From Phoebastria nigripes (Eukaryota > Chordata > Aves > Procellariiformes > Diomedeidae): DNA of 64,000 nucleotides. Below, piece after piece: positions 1 through 14,900 of the stretch; position 1 is the stretch's first letter; the number at the start of each line of letters is the position of its first letter. The stretch spans positions 244,971 to 308,970 of the forward strand of contig JAYKAV010002628.1 of NCBI GenBank assembly GCA_035582835.1. The letters run 5' to 3'. A program made the position numbers and the translations under genes. Under the pieces are notes generated by a model. That model was given only the letters and a program-made list of their open reading frames with translations. It ran no database searches and was not told the origin of the DNA.

Positions 1-3000
1 ACAGGGACAACACAACCCCACTCCTGCGTTCACATGGAGATAGTCCATTTAAGCGAGATCTCATTTGTTTACAATTCAAAGGACGAGCCCACACAGGATG
101 AACTGCAATAACAGCTCTTCCTCAAGTTTTGCAAAGAGTGTACAGAAACACTATAGGACTGCCAGCACTTCAGAGTGAGAACAAACCTACTCCTATCCCA
201 TTTTCCTCCTCTTCCACCTCTGAGTCTGCCTGAGTCTTTTTTTGCTGATCCAGGAGGGAGCAGATTGTGGCTGTACCCTTTAACAAGCCAACACAATCAT
301 GTTTCGTCAACTTTGATACAGCTCCTTTTGCAAGCCCAAGCGTAGGGCCTCTATACTCTACCACGGGGTAAGGTTTCACCTCTGGATTGCAGAGCCCAGC
401 AGATGGCTAAAACTGCCGGTGACCACCAGCGACATTTGGGGGCTTGTTACACCAACAGCCAAGCTTTGGATGTTCCTTTAAGCAGCGTGCAGAGAGATCC
501 AAGGTCACTTCCCAAGTGACAATATTATATCACTGTCTCTCTCAAGTGCCGCACAGACCCATCTCTCAGAACTGATAGTCTACAGCAGACAATGTATAAT
601 TTTGTTCAGACTACAGAAGTTCTTTGTGTTTTAGCTTTTAATCAAGAGCTTGCAGCTATTTCTGGTCAAACTGCTTGTACTTCTGGTACTAAGGGGCAGT
701 TTGATTTCTCCTTCAAAAATCTTATTTCCTACTCTGTTTTAAACATTTAGCACGGCCAGGCTTGCTTCCTCCTCCAAGCAGCTGTGATTAGCAGTAAAGC
801 TTATCCTTTCCTTGCAGCTTCTAACCAACAAGCTGGATCCTGTTACACGCAAGCTCAAGCTGTATCGTCCTGCCTCGCCACGTGGCTCATCATCATCATC
901 CTCTCAAAGCGATTAACAGACATAGGTATTGGTTAAGAGATTGCCATTATATGAAATGCAGTAACAAAAGTCTCTTCCACAGTCCCTTGCTCTACCTGTG
1001 ACTGTGTTTCCAGGGCAAGAAAAAGNGGGGCTATTTGTGCATTGAACAAAGCAATCAACTTTCATAGAAGTTGAGCTTCCTGCTATGCATATTTCTGAGG
1101 AGGCAAAAAGAATCAAGTGTCACATTCCTGGCAGTTTTATGGGAAGATTTTGCTATTCATGTATACAAATACTCATCATCCCAGGTGAGTAATGTACCGC
1201 GGTATGTCAGAAAGTTAGATCAAACAAAAATCTTTTGAACATGGTGCCCTAAACCAAGAGTGTGGGCTTCAGGGAACAGCTTTCAGGCACAGATCCTCCT
1301 ACTAGATTCCCTGCTGCCAACTGTGAAGAGTTTTGCTCCAGAAGGTAACAGTGATTCAGCAACCTGCGACCTGGATTATGTGTGAGAGAAGATCAGTCCC
1401 TTGAGATGTTCCCCTGTTTTATGGCTTCACAAATTACAGCCTCCTTGACTCGCTCACAGGAGCGGGTGAGACCCAGCACAGAGCCCTGGAGATACCCAAT
1501 ACACGGATTCTCCATTTATCACCTTCAGGTTCTGGTGTGGAAGAGGTGCTCTCAGCCACTTAGTTACAGACATCATGGATCACGCAGCTAAAATTGGCCA
1601 CGTGGTGGGCATAATCCCTTCACATCCCCACTGTGACTGTGGTGATGCCAACACAGGGACTCCAGAGACCTGGAGACCCACAGAGACCTGCCACTAATTT
1701 TCTTTCTCCCAAATAACAGATATCAAATTTTCAGTAATCTTAAATGTATTTTGAAATCCAGCTTTGCTCAAAAATGTCAGGCAGAAGTGTTTTCTAGAGC
1801 TCTGTGTTCTCATTTCTCAACACAGGGTTTTCAAGGCCAGCTTTACACATCTCACCTCGGTGATGGCTGCCTTCTTTGGTGCCAGACCTGAGGAGAGAAG
1901 GGAAGAGCATCAGTAAAAGTAGGGACATCAGAAAAAAAAAAAAACAAAAACACCGAGAAAATAGCCTAATGCTTTGCTCTTTCAAGCAAGATGGAAAGCC
2001 TTTAAAAGCAGCTGGTTTTGCTCAGTTTTTAGTTTCACTAGTGCAGGAGTCTGAAGTTACAGGGGTCACCCAAACAATTTCATATTCAGTACCACAAAGA
2101 TGCACAATTTTTTCTAGCAATAACGTTTCCTAGAGGCTTCAGTAGAGAGAGTTCTTGTAAATCCCTGCTGCGCTGTAAGTAATAGGCCCACACTACACTG
2201 AAGAGTCAGTTACATACAGAAGCCCAGAGAGACACTTATAAAGCTGCTTTCCAGCCACTCAGAAGGCACTTGACAAACTATATTGATAATTGAATCTATT
2301 TATAGAGTCCAATGTCCAAATATATGGCAAAAATGAATGCATCACTTATCTCTACCACTGCCTTTGGGAGAAGCCACCATTACTCCATTACAGTGAACGG
2401 TGAAAAATTAGGATTTTGCCTAAAGCTTTTAGATATATAATCAGAGTTGGAAACATGGGCCCAAACCCTCCTCTAACATGAGGCCATCTTTCCATTTCCT
2501 AGCACGAGCCCAAGTTTGCAAAGAGCTCCTTATTTTTAGGCAACAGTGAGAACAGGCTCCTCGCTGCCGGCCCCGTGAGGTGATCGCTGACCTGCCGAGA
2601 GCCTCGCGCCTGGGACCACAAGCTCCAGCCCAGCTGACTCCAGAGAGCCACCATGAACAAGGATCAAGAGCTGCTTAAGAGCAGCTCCCTACCCTATCCC
2701 AGCAGCACAACAACCCCTGCCAAGGCAGCTCCCCAGCCTCCCCCAACCACCTCTGCATGCAGAGCCCAGTTATTAGGAGAGAAGCCCACTTGCAAAGAAC
2801 ACAAGCCCGAGTGATAGATTTAAGGCCATCTGTTTCCAGATACGAGTCTGCCGCTCCCTGCTCCTGTCTGAAGTGTTCCTACAAGCACAGATCGTTAAGC
2901 AACCCCCAATCCTTTAGAAAGGGCTTAATTTCGCAAAAGACCATCGAGCGGAGCTTGAGAGTTTTGGCTGTGAAGAAGAAAGGCTCTTCCAAGCCCTCAA

Positions 3001-5774
3001 CTTTTCCCCACTTGAGGGCAACGGGTGGATTACACAACCGCCTGCCGGTGCGCAAATCCTCCGACTCAAGAGGGTTATCTACACTCAAGCTGGGGGGTGG
3101 TCCCTCTCCAGGGGGAGCGGGACATGTCCAGCCCTCCTGGCTGGAGAGCAGGAAAAGCCAGAGGATCCAGCCCAACATGGTGCTGCTTCAGCATCTCCCC
3201 CATTTGGCCAAGGAGGAACTATGGTGGTTTAAGTGGGTAACTGCTCAACCTCCTCAAATACAAGCAGCGATGCTTCAGGGTTTATTTCAAAAGGAGCCTG
3301 AACTTCTTGCCTGAGCAAGAAGTTGGGCATAACAGGAGCGCGATTCTCTGCAGATGACAATAGTGCTAGGAGAGCATGTGATTCAGTTACATTTCAGGAA
3401 ATATTTTAGACACTGGGAAGCAAAAAAAAAAAAGAACCAACCCAACAAAAACCCCTTAGTGGTCACAGGGGAGATGAAATTGCTCTCGATCAGAAGTGCT
3501 GAGGTTATCTCACCANCCGGTCTCAGCAAACTGGGGATCCCGTGGTGCAAAATGGGTCTTGTCAATGTGGCATTTTGAACTGTCTGCAATGCAACCCCTC
3601 AGCCCGACAGCTTGGCCCGCGCTTGCAAAGCCGGAGCGGCACAGGAAGATTCACTTCTTGTTGTTGTTTTGTTTTAAATTGGGCACTAGAGAGCACAAGT
3701 TTCGCATCAGGAACAGAATCACAGGACTGCAGCAAAGGTCTGAAATCCTGCTCCCTCCGTGCAAGCTGCATCACACAATCCCATCTCAAACAGGAGGAGG
3801 GGAGGCGAGCGGAGCAGAAACCCCTCACCGGTGCAGAGCGGCTCCCCTCCATCACCCACCTGGGTTGCACATCCCTCAGCCAAGGGGCCGTCGCCTACAC
3901 GGNCGGGTACCGCGTGTGATGGGCAACGTGAAACCTCGTCACTTCCTCCAGCTCTTTGGGACTGCACCAGCATGCAGCTCAGAGGACCACCGCTAGCTCA
4001 AACTCCGCATCAGTTTTTGTGCTGAAAAATTAGTTCTTTGGCCTAAGACAACACAATTTTATGATTGCGCAACAAAAAGCCCTGCAATGGCCAGGGGAGC
4101 AGGAGATATGGCACTGAGTGAGCATTTGGCTAATGAACTTCCAGGGCATGAGCTGGAGCAGCAACTCAAGACCACAGAGGAACCCAAAGGGGAAAATGCT
4201 GCTCCAGGTTGAACACTGGAAACTGCTGGGAACACAACGTGGCCAAGAGGGCCCCAGGCCAGGGAGACTATGTTCTCCCTGCCACGGCCAAGACCGCTCT
4301 CCTACTGCACTAATCTCTTTTCTGCACTTTGTCACAATTCCAGAACAGGAGATTATCTTTAATTTTGTGATAATTACCACAAGCCGCTTTCATTCCCAGC
4401 TTTTAAGTGTCTGCTGCTGTACATGTACCAAATGTGGAATCAACACCAACCAACCGCGTGAAGGAAAGTTACCAGCGGCAAGGAACTGCGGATCTCCAAG
4501 AGAAATGATGCGTCAGGTGGACAAGAGCATCACCAGCAAAAACTCCCTCCCCACCCACCCCAAAAGAAAAGAAAAAAAAAAAAAGAAACAAAAAGAAGAT
4601 CAGCTTTATAAAATCAACTTGTCTAGGCAGAAATGAAAAAAAAAAAAATTTTCCACTGGCTACTCAGCACGTAGCACTCGGCTGTGCTCATCTCAAACAA
4701 GCTGACAGATGGCCTTGCGAAAACTGATTTAACTCCAGCTTCNGGGGTTATACAGCCACTAGAGACAGCACTCGGGTTTGCAGGGAACAGGAGCTCTGCT
4801 GCAGGAAACTTCAACACTTAACAAGCTAATTGAAATGATTCTTATCAGATTTGGTGCAGCTTAGTGAGGGTGTATTCAGAAACGTGATGAGCGGCTCGAA
4901 GGAGAACCCTGGGATGAAACCCCAGCCTTCTGCCCTGCCTCCAGCTTGTGCCTGGCTTTTGTAGTGTGTTTCATGCACGCTTGACCTGCTGCCTTCAGCT
5001 CCTCTTCTCATCTGCACAGGCTTTGAGTCGACCCTATCCCAACGCTCGAGCTCCTCCAGAGCCTCAGATTCGGTTGTAGCATTCAGCAATTCTCATCTCT
5101 GATTTAACATCTACTTTTTTCATATGCCTCTATTCACAGCCACAACTGCCTTGTCCATCCCCGCCACGATGCTGACACCCTGCAGGACAGGGATGAATTT
5201 ACTCCCAGAAACCCTCTGCACATTTACTGTCTGACACAGAAAAGGACTCTTGAGTTTTAGCTCTACCGCACCAGAGGAGCGTAAACCTACACAAGATGAG
5301 ACAACCCATTTCTCCTCTTACGTGATATATTGTGTCAACAAATTGGTGTTCAGACCATTTTAGTCCCCTCACCCCCATTTACATACATTTGACCACTCGC
5401 TCCCAGCAAGCAAAGCGCAACACAGGCTGGCAGGAGGGCTCCCGCTCACAAAGGAAACCCTCGTTACCAGGTTCGTCAGCCTCATCGGTGCATGTGAACT
5501 CACAAGATGGTGCAGGGTTGGGATCAGAGCAGCTCCCTCGGCCTCTCCAGCCCACAGCCTCTCTAGATGCTGTCATCAGGGAAATGCAAGTGATGTCAGA
5601 AGTTAAGTAGTTAAAAAAAATCATAAAATCTTTGGACTTAAAAGCAAACTTCATGAAAACCAGAAAATATTGCCCTTCCTGTCCACAACTTAGAATGAGT
5701 TTAAGTTAAAAACATGGGTTTCAAGTTTCATTTATGTGCAGAGAATAAATTTTAAAATCTAATCAAGGGGGAAG

Positions 5775-5793
5775 AAAAAAAAAAAAAAAAANN
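5775..5793. repeat. A17 homopolymer ending in two ambiguous bases
   Basis: A run of 17 A followed by NN. The ambiguous pair probably reflects length uncertainty at the homopolymer. No target-site duplication or SINE body is visible beside it. Confidence 0.7.
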
Positions 5794-5976
5794 CCCTCGG
5801 ATCTCTCAAAACCAGCTAAGGCAAGTTGACTAGCAAAACCCCTTCATTATAAACCCGGAAAGAGCCACGAGAGGCTTCTATCCACTGAAAAGGAATTTCT
5901 TAAGAAAGTTTACAAACATCCAGCAGAAGGCTTGTTTAAGACCTAATAAAGAAGTCTTCTTTATAAGACAGATGTA

Positions 5977-5995
5977 TACACACACACACATATAT
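5977..5995. repeat. Short (CA)n/(TA)n microsatellite
   Basis: About seven CA dinucleotides run into TATATT. A second short (CA)7 tract lies at 6,485-6,498. Both are ordinary intronic microsatellites. Confidence 0.7.
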
Positions 5996-8900
5996 TTATA
6001 AATTGTAAGTATTTGATCCTTTATGATACTTTAGAGAAGTCAAAGCAAATTTGAATAACTGGTAGATTTATCTGGACTCCTTTCTCCAGACAGAGATGGT
6101 GCTGCATCCTTAATAAAAGTTTCACTTTAAAGTGTTTACCAGGAGCTATACAATGTGACTGCAACTAAAAATATGTTAGAATAGAAACACCACGTAAGCT
6201 CTTCAGCTGGAGGCTGTACCAACACAACCCCTCCAAAAATGCAACACACTAGAGACTTGCAATTTGCCACTCGCTCTCAATCAGCGGTAGTAACTGCAAT
6301 CAGACACAGCTAGTTTTCAAAGTACAGCTTTCCAAAAGCGCTGGATCAGCAGTTTATATTTGTTGTTGTTGGGTTTTTTTATTTGTTCTTTGTTTTTAAA
6401 CTGAGCTGACAGCAGCCTTTGCAAAATTGACATTTAATACTAACCCAGCATAATCGGCTAGAGAGCTGTGAAATTCTGACAAGTCACACACACACACCGA
6501 AGGAGGTCTGGATCTAATTTTGCACTTATTCAATTGAGAACAAGACAACGTGACACACCTGAGCAACCCATTTAGACAATAAGAGGAGGTGAAGACTGCA
6601 ACCAGGATGCTACGATTTATTGTTCGATCAGACCACTCTAAATGCAGCCCCATCTGGTCAATGCATTATGTGCAAAAGCATTAAGAAACAGAGTGCTAAG
6701 GCACGAGCTGTGAAAGTTAAAGGCTGTACTCATGTAGCAGACGTGTTGCAGTCGAAATACAGAGAGAAAGGCTGGAAATGAAGGGCATCCATCAAAAGAG
6801 ACAGCTGTTACTTTCCGTAAGGGACTGCTGATAGAAAGAAATTAAAATTTGGGGGGGGGCCGAGAAGGCAATTCAGAGAAGATGCCAGAAAACACATCTC
6901 AGCTGAGAGGCAGCATCTGAACTAGCGCAGCCAGCCGGGGCTTCCCAAGGAGCCCGCACGAGTGTCGGGCCATATCAAAAGGGAAAGGCAGAAAGCAANC
7001 TCTGAATTTCTTCTTGGACTCGAAACGTGCGGCTTCAGCTCCCAGCAAGCAGCACGCAGGAGCAGCAGCCCAGGGCAGTCATTAGAGAGGAGGAGACACA
7101 ACAGGGAGCAGTAGCCGGACTCTCAGCAACGTCCTGGAGAAAGCAGCTATTTACAACCTGCCCTTCCCAGGCATCCAGGATGACCTACTTCTGATCATTA
7201 AACACATTTTCTTCCCATAAAACAACACAATTTGATTAGGATGAGAAACAACCAAGNAAGCCACAATACTAAATAAAAAGTTTGGGTTTTTTTCCCTGTT
7301 AAATGCAGCATCTCTCAGCAGAAAGACCTGTACCCAGCTGCTCTGCACCCCGGGCACAGATATATAGCTTTGATACCAAAATGTATCCATTTTTCCATGG
7401 AGCACTTGCTGATGGAATGAATGATTTTTGGGATCATCTACACAAAACTCACGCTGGTTGAACACAAACAGCCTAAACTCACTCTCTCTCCGCTGGTTAG
7501 CCCCGTCCAGCCCGGTGCTCAGGCAAGGCTCGCTCCAAGCACGGCAAGGGGGAGGAGAGACCCTGCTCCAATGCACCTGCAGCGCAGGTAGCTCCACGTT
7601 CCTCAGGACAGTTTAGTCACCATCCAAAGTCCAGTAGTTATTTGCAGACAGACAGAAATGCTGGCAGCACCAGGCAGTATTCAAACTGGACTACCAGGAG
7701 CAGCCAGAGATAAGTAATCCCATTTAATCCCACCTTGGCCGCCCTGCTCTCCTCCCTGTCCCCGGCTCCCGCTCGCCGCCCACACCAGCTCCGTGCCTCG
7801 TTTTGCTGTTTTGAGCACGCAGTAACCACCTCCACTTCATGGAGGGAAGATGACATTTGCAAACCATGATCTGCTGCACCAACTCTACATGCTGCACTCT
7901 TTTCCCATGCCCTTTGTCTTGTTTATTTGAGCATAAACTCATTAGGGAAAGGAATGGCATGCCTTGTACAAATTACGGGAAAGAGCTTAATGTACCAGCT
8001 AGGTAGGACGAGGCCTTGGGGCACTGCTGTGATACCTACTCAATAGCAGTGACACAGCTCGCTCCCCCTCCTTTCCACCCCGGGCAGTTTCTATCGAGCT
8101 CTTCAATTAACCTGGGACGGGCGGGTGGCAGGAAGCCCCCCAGCCTGTCCCAGCCACCCCCTCCAGGTTTCTGCTTGAGGGTTTTGAACCCCAAACCCCA
8201 GAAGTGCTCTCGCTGCTCCCCTGCCAGCACTCCCCCAGGGATCAAGCAATTTAAGCCCTGTATCATACAGCCCAGCTAGGGCCGCTCAAAGCAAAGCATC
8301 CAGCTTATGGAGCATCACCACTGCGAGGGACTGCCACAAAGGGACAATTCTGCAGTAAAGGCACCTACCAGCCTATTTTATTTTTGTTTTTATGCAGAAA
8401 CTCTTTCTGCCTCAGAAATAAAGCTGTTTATCCCAGCTCAGGAGGCAGGGCAGAAGCTGAAGATGCAGGCAGGGAGTTAACGCATTCCTCCCTCAGCTGC
8501 AGGTGCGGGACCGCATCCTGGGTGCAGCCCTCCTCAGGGAGCCACACTGCTGAGCCAGGACATGCCATGCTAAAACGTTTCCTTGACAACTCACCAGAAA
8601 AGCACTTACAGCACGGAAGGCCAATTACAGTTGGGAACCAGCAGGACAAGACCAGGGAAATGAAATTTAAAAAGAACTGATTTGTTTTCTTGTCTCAGAT
8701 CAGCTGCGTGTAGAAAAAAAGGACAATTTCAGAGCGCCTAGCCCGAACCGTGTGACACAGCTGACAAAAAAGCAAAACAAAAATCTCATCAAGAACACAC
8801 AATAGCTGACACCCAGTAGCGGAAAAGGCTGCAGCCGTTCAGCTCCATGTTCAGCTCTGTAATTATGCAATCCAGTGGGACGTTCAGGCAAACATCTGCT

Positions 8901-11900
8901 AGATGAGAAAGGTGCAGTCTTATCTGAACACAGTGTTCCTGCTCCCTTCCACGCCGCCAGTCACAGGAGGATTGCGGAGTGGAACAACACACGCTCCCCG
9001 GCACGTCCAGAGCGGCCACGCACTCTCCCCACTGCCCACGTGGGCAGCGGAGGCAGAAAGGCAAGACGCTCCCAAGGTCAGGGACCCTGGCAGTGGCATT
9101 AGGGACGCCAGCCTCTTCCTAGCCTCTGGCTTCTCTCTTTATTACAACCTAAAGTCCAAATCTGTCTACCAGAACTCACAGCAAAGCTTGATTAGGATTA
9201 ATTAGAGACAGCAAACATCGCAGCAGGAAGCGTAACCTCTCCAGGACAGAGCCAGCTCTCTGCGCCTGTGACGACATCCAGGCACAGTGGCACCACATTA
9301 AAACCACGACGCCAATTTAGAGCGAGGCCATAAAAAGCTGAAGGACTTTGAAGTCACGTTCCTCACAATCATCCAGAAGAGCTAGAGCAACATCCAGTTG
9401 CCCCCTTATCCTACCCCTGAGGAAAGGTAAGCTTTGCATCCCCTACTAGAGGGTCCCAACCCACCGACACTGCTCACTGGAGCATCTCCTGGCTGCTGGG
9501 AGAGCTGTAGTTCAGCAGCAAGAAGACGGAGAACCTCCTGTTGCCTTTCTAGTTGCACTGCAAAAACATCAGGGACCTGAATGTAGTGCATGACCCCAAG
9601 CAGCCCTTGGGACTCTTTCTGTGTGTTCAGATGGAGTTTTCAGGTGCCACAAGGCCCCAGAGAGCATTTCCCAAGCCCAGGTCAGAGAAGCAGGAGACAG
9701 CTTTGCGAAGGCTTGGTCCAGACTTCACTTCCCTCCTTTGTTTTCTGAGCATCGCTATCTCCCTGCCTGCAGGCTCCTGCCTAGAAGCAGGATTCAGCAC
9801 TTTCAACTCGTGCAGTGTCCTACCTCTGTGCAGGGAAAGGATGTTCAGCTGCATCCTCCATTACGCTATTCTCCAAGTGCCACTAATAAAGAAGGAGAAG
9901 CACGAGCTGACTAATCCAAGGTTACACACTGCTTGCCAGAGCAGTTATTCTGCCTCAAAAGCACAGGGTTTGCAGTGTGGCATGGCTCAGTGCTTTAGCT
10001 GCACAAGGCTTAACGTCAAACCTCAGCACCTCCTGGCCAGGTAGGGATTAGTGCTGCTGGAGGTTCTTCTCCACCATCTGACCTTCGCGAGCTGCCTTTG
10101 CAACTCGCCACCTCTGCGAGGATACCTGCAAGGCTGGTACCAGGCACGGGACAAGGAATCGGTGGCTGGCAAAACCCACTTCACTGTAGCCAATCCTAAA
10201 ACTTCTTAAGCTGATAAATAGCACAAGATATTGCTACTGAGCAGGGAAAACCCCTTTAACTAGAGAGCAGGAGGATGCCTTTTCACATCATCAGCTTGGT
10301 TCCCTTTACAATACTGCTTCTCTGGGTATCCCTCCGAAGGATCTCAACCTGTCTTGGGAGAGCACTGGCAAGTCAAAGAAATCATTCAAGCTGCTTGTAG
10401 GAGCAGCACAGCAGATACAAAGAGCACTGGGCTGCAAGCTATATGAGACAGTGACAAACTATCCCCCCTTTTTATCTCTCAGCCCTTTCTCACAGAGGGT
10501 TCTGCAGCTAAACAAGTTGGCACCTCCGATCCAGGAGGGACGGGTCAGATTGTTTATCGCTTCCACCATTTAAAAGTGTCTTCCTATAGATGTTACTTGA
10601 CAGAGAGCTTACTCCCCTTGCTCATTCACCGTCAAGAACTATTCTCAGATTAAATTACATTGAAATAGAAGAATACAGCTCAAGAAAGATATCCACCTCC
10701 CCAAATTTTCCATTTTCTGACCTTCTAAAAGACGTGTTGAAGTCCAGTTACTACAGTCACAGCAGGTGAAGAAACCTACCTGAAGTTTCACAATAACCAC
10801 CTACCACAATACCAGGATATACAGAAGTTACCACAGTAAGCACAGCTTTAAACCTGTGGGAGCTCAGCATCCCAACCAACAGCAAACTCCAAAGGGAAAA
10901 CAGTTGTTTTGCCTGCAGGCCCCGCTTCACAAGTCATCCTGAAGATGCACCTGGATTTTTAATGAGTGGGGTATTTCCTGATTTACTCCGTAGCCAAAGC
11001 TGCTCGGCTAAATCCTTTAAGATTTAATTCCACTCTTGCTAATGTCGCTTGACAGAGATTTTCCGGGGGTGCTCAAACACTGAAGACTTGAAAGGGGATT
11101 TCAGAACAGGGTCGTGTACAACATGCGTCACTGGATATAAAGTCCTTTTGCTAGGCTGCTCGCATGAGGTTGAGTAAACTCTCCTTCACGAAACACTTCC
11201 AGGTTGCCGTGGGTGCTGCTGACAGTACTGCAACATGCACACGTACGTACAGATTTGTATCGCAACGCTGAGGACACGGTCTGGGTCGGAGAGGAGGTGG
11301 GGACATCTGTAACTTCTACCTGTTTCAAAAACAGATGTCAAGGTAAAAGCATCAGCTTGAATTTCTAGACCTGTTTTTAGAGCGTGGGTTTGTGATACAA
11401 CCCCTCGAAGAGCAAGCCCTCCACGCAATTCAGATGTAGTTTTCAAGTTGACCAGGTCCCACTAAAAACATGCAGTTCAAAAGACATGATAGGAAAAGCG
11501 GCCCAGTGATACATCTTTGTTCAAGAGATCTACTTCTAAATAAACCTAAGCTTTTGCTGCCGTAACAACTAGAAATTCAAGCTCTCCAGCTGCATGCATG
11601 TCTCATCTGAGGTCGTTAGCACCAAGCTATCAGAGATTTCTTGGCCTCATTCAAAATTAACTACCCCGATTCACCTGTGGCAGAAGGCCAGGTCTGGCTG
11701 GCATTTTGCTGCTTCCCACCAGTGCGTCCTCTGCCCTCGTCACAGCACCCTGCCACCCGCGCTGCCTGCGCCCTCTTCCTGTGCAGGCAACATGGATTTC
11801 GCACAACCCATCCAAATCCTACTGCAAGCCACAGGGAGGGCAAGCCAGCTCTTTAGGAGCAAACTCTGCTTAATCCATCCCAGCTACTGCAAATCCTTTC

Positions 11901-14900
11901 CTCCAGGTGGATCCTATCCCTCTCTGGACATGCCAACACCTCCTCTCCCCCCCAGATTGAGGGGGCTGGTACCCAGGAGCGGTACCAAGCCTCCCATCCT
12001 CCTCCCCTCCATCGGGGGTCTGTGAGCAAACGTCCCCTGCAGCAGCAGCAGCTCTAGACAGACCACATACCCATGTTGTGAGACTGAGGAAGGACTCCTA
12101 GGGCAAAAGCTACTGCCGCAAGGCGTGGGGGGTTGTAGGTTAAGAATAAATTTAAATTATCGCTCACCACCATGTTCTTTTCCCACCAGCCTTGTTAAGG
12201 CCACTTCTTCTCTCTGTGACTAGAGTGTTTCAGCCAGGTGCTCCTGCTCTGCTCTAACAAAGGCACCTGAACAGATGGAACAAAACAAGCCACAGCAGAA
12301 CAAGCTCAAAAGATGAAGTGTGCTGCCAAAAATCGTAACTCAAACTTTCAGCAAGTAGTCTCTTCTCTCCCTGGGATCCTGGCTGTAGCACGGCAGCTAG
12401 TGACTCAGCTATCAGCTGGAAATAAGTTACCTAAAAAATAATTAAGTTTTTAAAAACACTTCTAGAGCTCTTAGTAGGAAATACAAACAGGCAAGACACG
12501 CATAGAAGGCAGGAAGAGATAACCTGGTGCCTATGCTGGGCTACAAAGACATTTCAGTTGCATTACACTGACGATCATGGACAGCCTCCTCCAATAAAGG
12601 TAACCACAAGCCGAAGGACAGGCTCTTTCTGGCACAGATCTGCAGCTTGCTCAAAAGCTAGGTCAGTAAAGCAGCTTCTCCAGTCCAGCCTGGAGGATTT
12701 TCACTTGGAGGCTGAGCCAGGCATTTGTTACTTCTATTTAACCAAGTGCAGCTATGTCCATTTATTTACTCATTTGGGAACAAGCTCTGCTCCAGACTCT
12801 GTACAGGTACCTGTCCAAACTAAAGATGCAAAAGAACAAAGAGCAAAATCCAAAAGAGCACTTAGGCTCCCAAAGTGCTGCGCAGGCAGAACTGAGGTAC
12901 TGGTTATCCCCAAGCTCCCGAAGGCACCCCGGGTGCTGAGGACACTTCAGATTTCTGGCACTATTTTCCCAGGGGCTGCCGCACACGTTCACACCCAGTT
13001 CAGCCACAAGCCCCTCTGCAAGCAGCAGCACTTGGGATTCAGAAGAACGCAGACCACGGCCATTGCAGAGTTGTGCACCGGGCAAGTGTTGCGTTTACCC
13101 TTTGTATCCTGCACTTACACCGCTTGCACGGGATACAGGAGCGGTCAAGGTCTTTCTGAAGTGATTTTGTGGTTTCTAGGACGTGTTTGACAGCAGACTT
13201 ATTAGGTGAAAGAAANCAAGTTACTGTGGAGCTGAACAGCCAGCTGGGTCAGCTCTTTTCCCAGCTTTCCAGAGCCCCCAGCTCTTGGGCTGCGGGTTTC
13301 AGAGCAGCCCCGCTTTAATGCAAGGCATTCATTAAACCCAGAAAGCTACAACTGAAGAACATCGGGCTGCAAAGACAAGTGACCATCTCGGGAACAGCCC
13401 GGTCTGGCTGGCCACGTAGCTCGTACATGTGCATTGACATAACTGTGTAAGCTCGAGGTGCAACTGGGAACAACTTCTGGTCACACAGGTCCTAAAACAG
13501 AGTCCTGAACCATGAACAACTTAACTCCTGAGCCCTTCTCCGGGCTTTATTCATCATCTACCCAATACAAGGAAAAACTGGGGATGTCCTATGAAGAACA
13601 GGTATAGAGTAAAGTAATTCAAGACAGCAGCATTGACTGAACTTCAGTCTAGCATTTCTGAACTACATAGAAATCTCACAGGATCTTTAATATTGTTTGC
13701 TAAGACTTTAATAAAACCAGAAATGAAGTAGTTCCCCTGAACCATAACACCACAAGGCTGGATCAGCCAAACACACACTGCCACTGACCTGCCAAGGAGT
13801 GGGGGACAGCACAATCTGCTCCTGCATTTGGAGAGAAAAAGAAACCACAGCCAGGCATGCAAACATCATACGTTCACTCTGAAAAGCATCTCCAGGACGA
13901 CAACTCAGCCTCTTGGTCAGGTTTACCCTCCCAACTCAGCTGGTAGCTGCCAGCTCTCTGTTTTATGATGGTGGCATGCGTTGTGGGATAGGAGGAAGAG
14001 AGACAGAAGTGTGTGGTTACGCTGGCCAACAGCTACGTAACAGCTCTTGATGGGTAATATAAGATGCACAGGGCTGACATGGGAAGTCCCATGGCTTAAA
14101 CTCTACATTTCCTGGCTCCCAACCCAGCGATCTTCTTCCAGGCCAGATGGCTCAAGCCTATCGATCTGTACCCACCAAGCAGCAGGACTCTTCCGGCCTC
14201 ACCAGTGAGGCCAGGGAGATTTTAATGGGCGAGTTATTTTTACAAAGCACAGCAAAATGGAAGTTGGAAGGCTTAGAGCAGTCAGGTGCCAATGGTTTTC
14301 CATTGGAAGAGAAAAAGGCAGGTCTGATGAAGCAGAACCATCCCGCAGATACTGCAACGCCATTTAAGGATGGACCTGACCAAGCTCTGAAGTTCTGGAT
14401 GGGGCAATACTTCTTGGCTTCCTCTTCATCAAAATGGGTGCATTGGTTTTGCCAGAACTTAAAGGCCAGCCATAAGGTAAAGGATGTTTGGAGANCATTA
14501 TCTTGTCAAGTCAAAGCAACCAAAAGCAGGAGCTCTGATAGAAAACATTAAGTAACAAGCAGCACTTGCTGCTTCTGCCTGTAATATATTCCTTTTCCCT
14601 TTAGATGAGCAGCTGCCATTCAGGCCCATCTTATCCCTCCCTCCCGCAGGCCTTGGATTAAGTCATTTCTCACCCCACCTCACCCTTACAGATTAAGTTG
14701 TTTTTCACCCCACAGGAAAACTTGCATTTAAATTTCATTTCTTCAGATACTGTAAAAACCCACCTCGTTCCTCTAGGTTACAGTTTGCTCTTCATGCTGG
14801 TCACTTCCAGTCTTCTTGCACTCCTAGTTTTCAGTTTAGAAAAAAGATTCAAAATAAAACCAATCTTTGTGTTTTAAAACCTGGGAGTTAGGGAAGCCAT

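Noticed and set aside
2757..3314. 185-codon plus-strand ORF in PIP5K1C intron 1; its end (LLQHLPHLAKEELWWFKW) vaguely resembles the start of a pyrin-type death fold
   Set aside because: The resemblance covers under 20 residues and does not continue. No splice structure, promoter or poly(A) signal supports a gene, and a minus-strand ORF overlaps it.
13375..13420. Possible CR1 fragment (AACAGCCCGGTCTGGCTGGCC)
   Set aside because: The similarity is too short and neither end of a CR1 is present.
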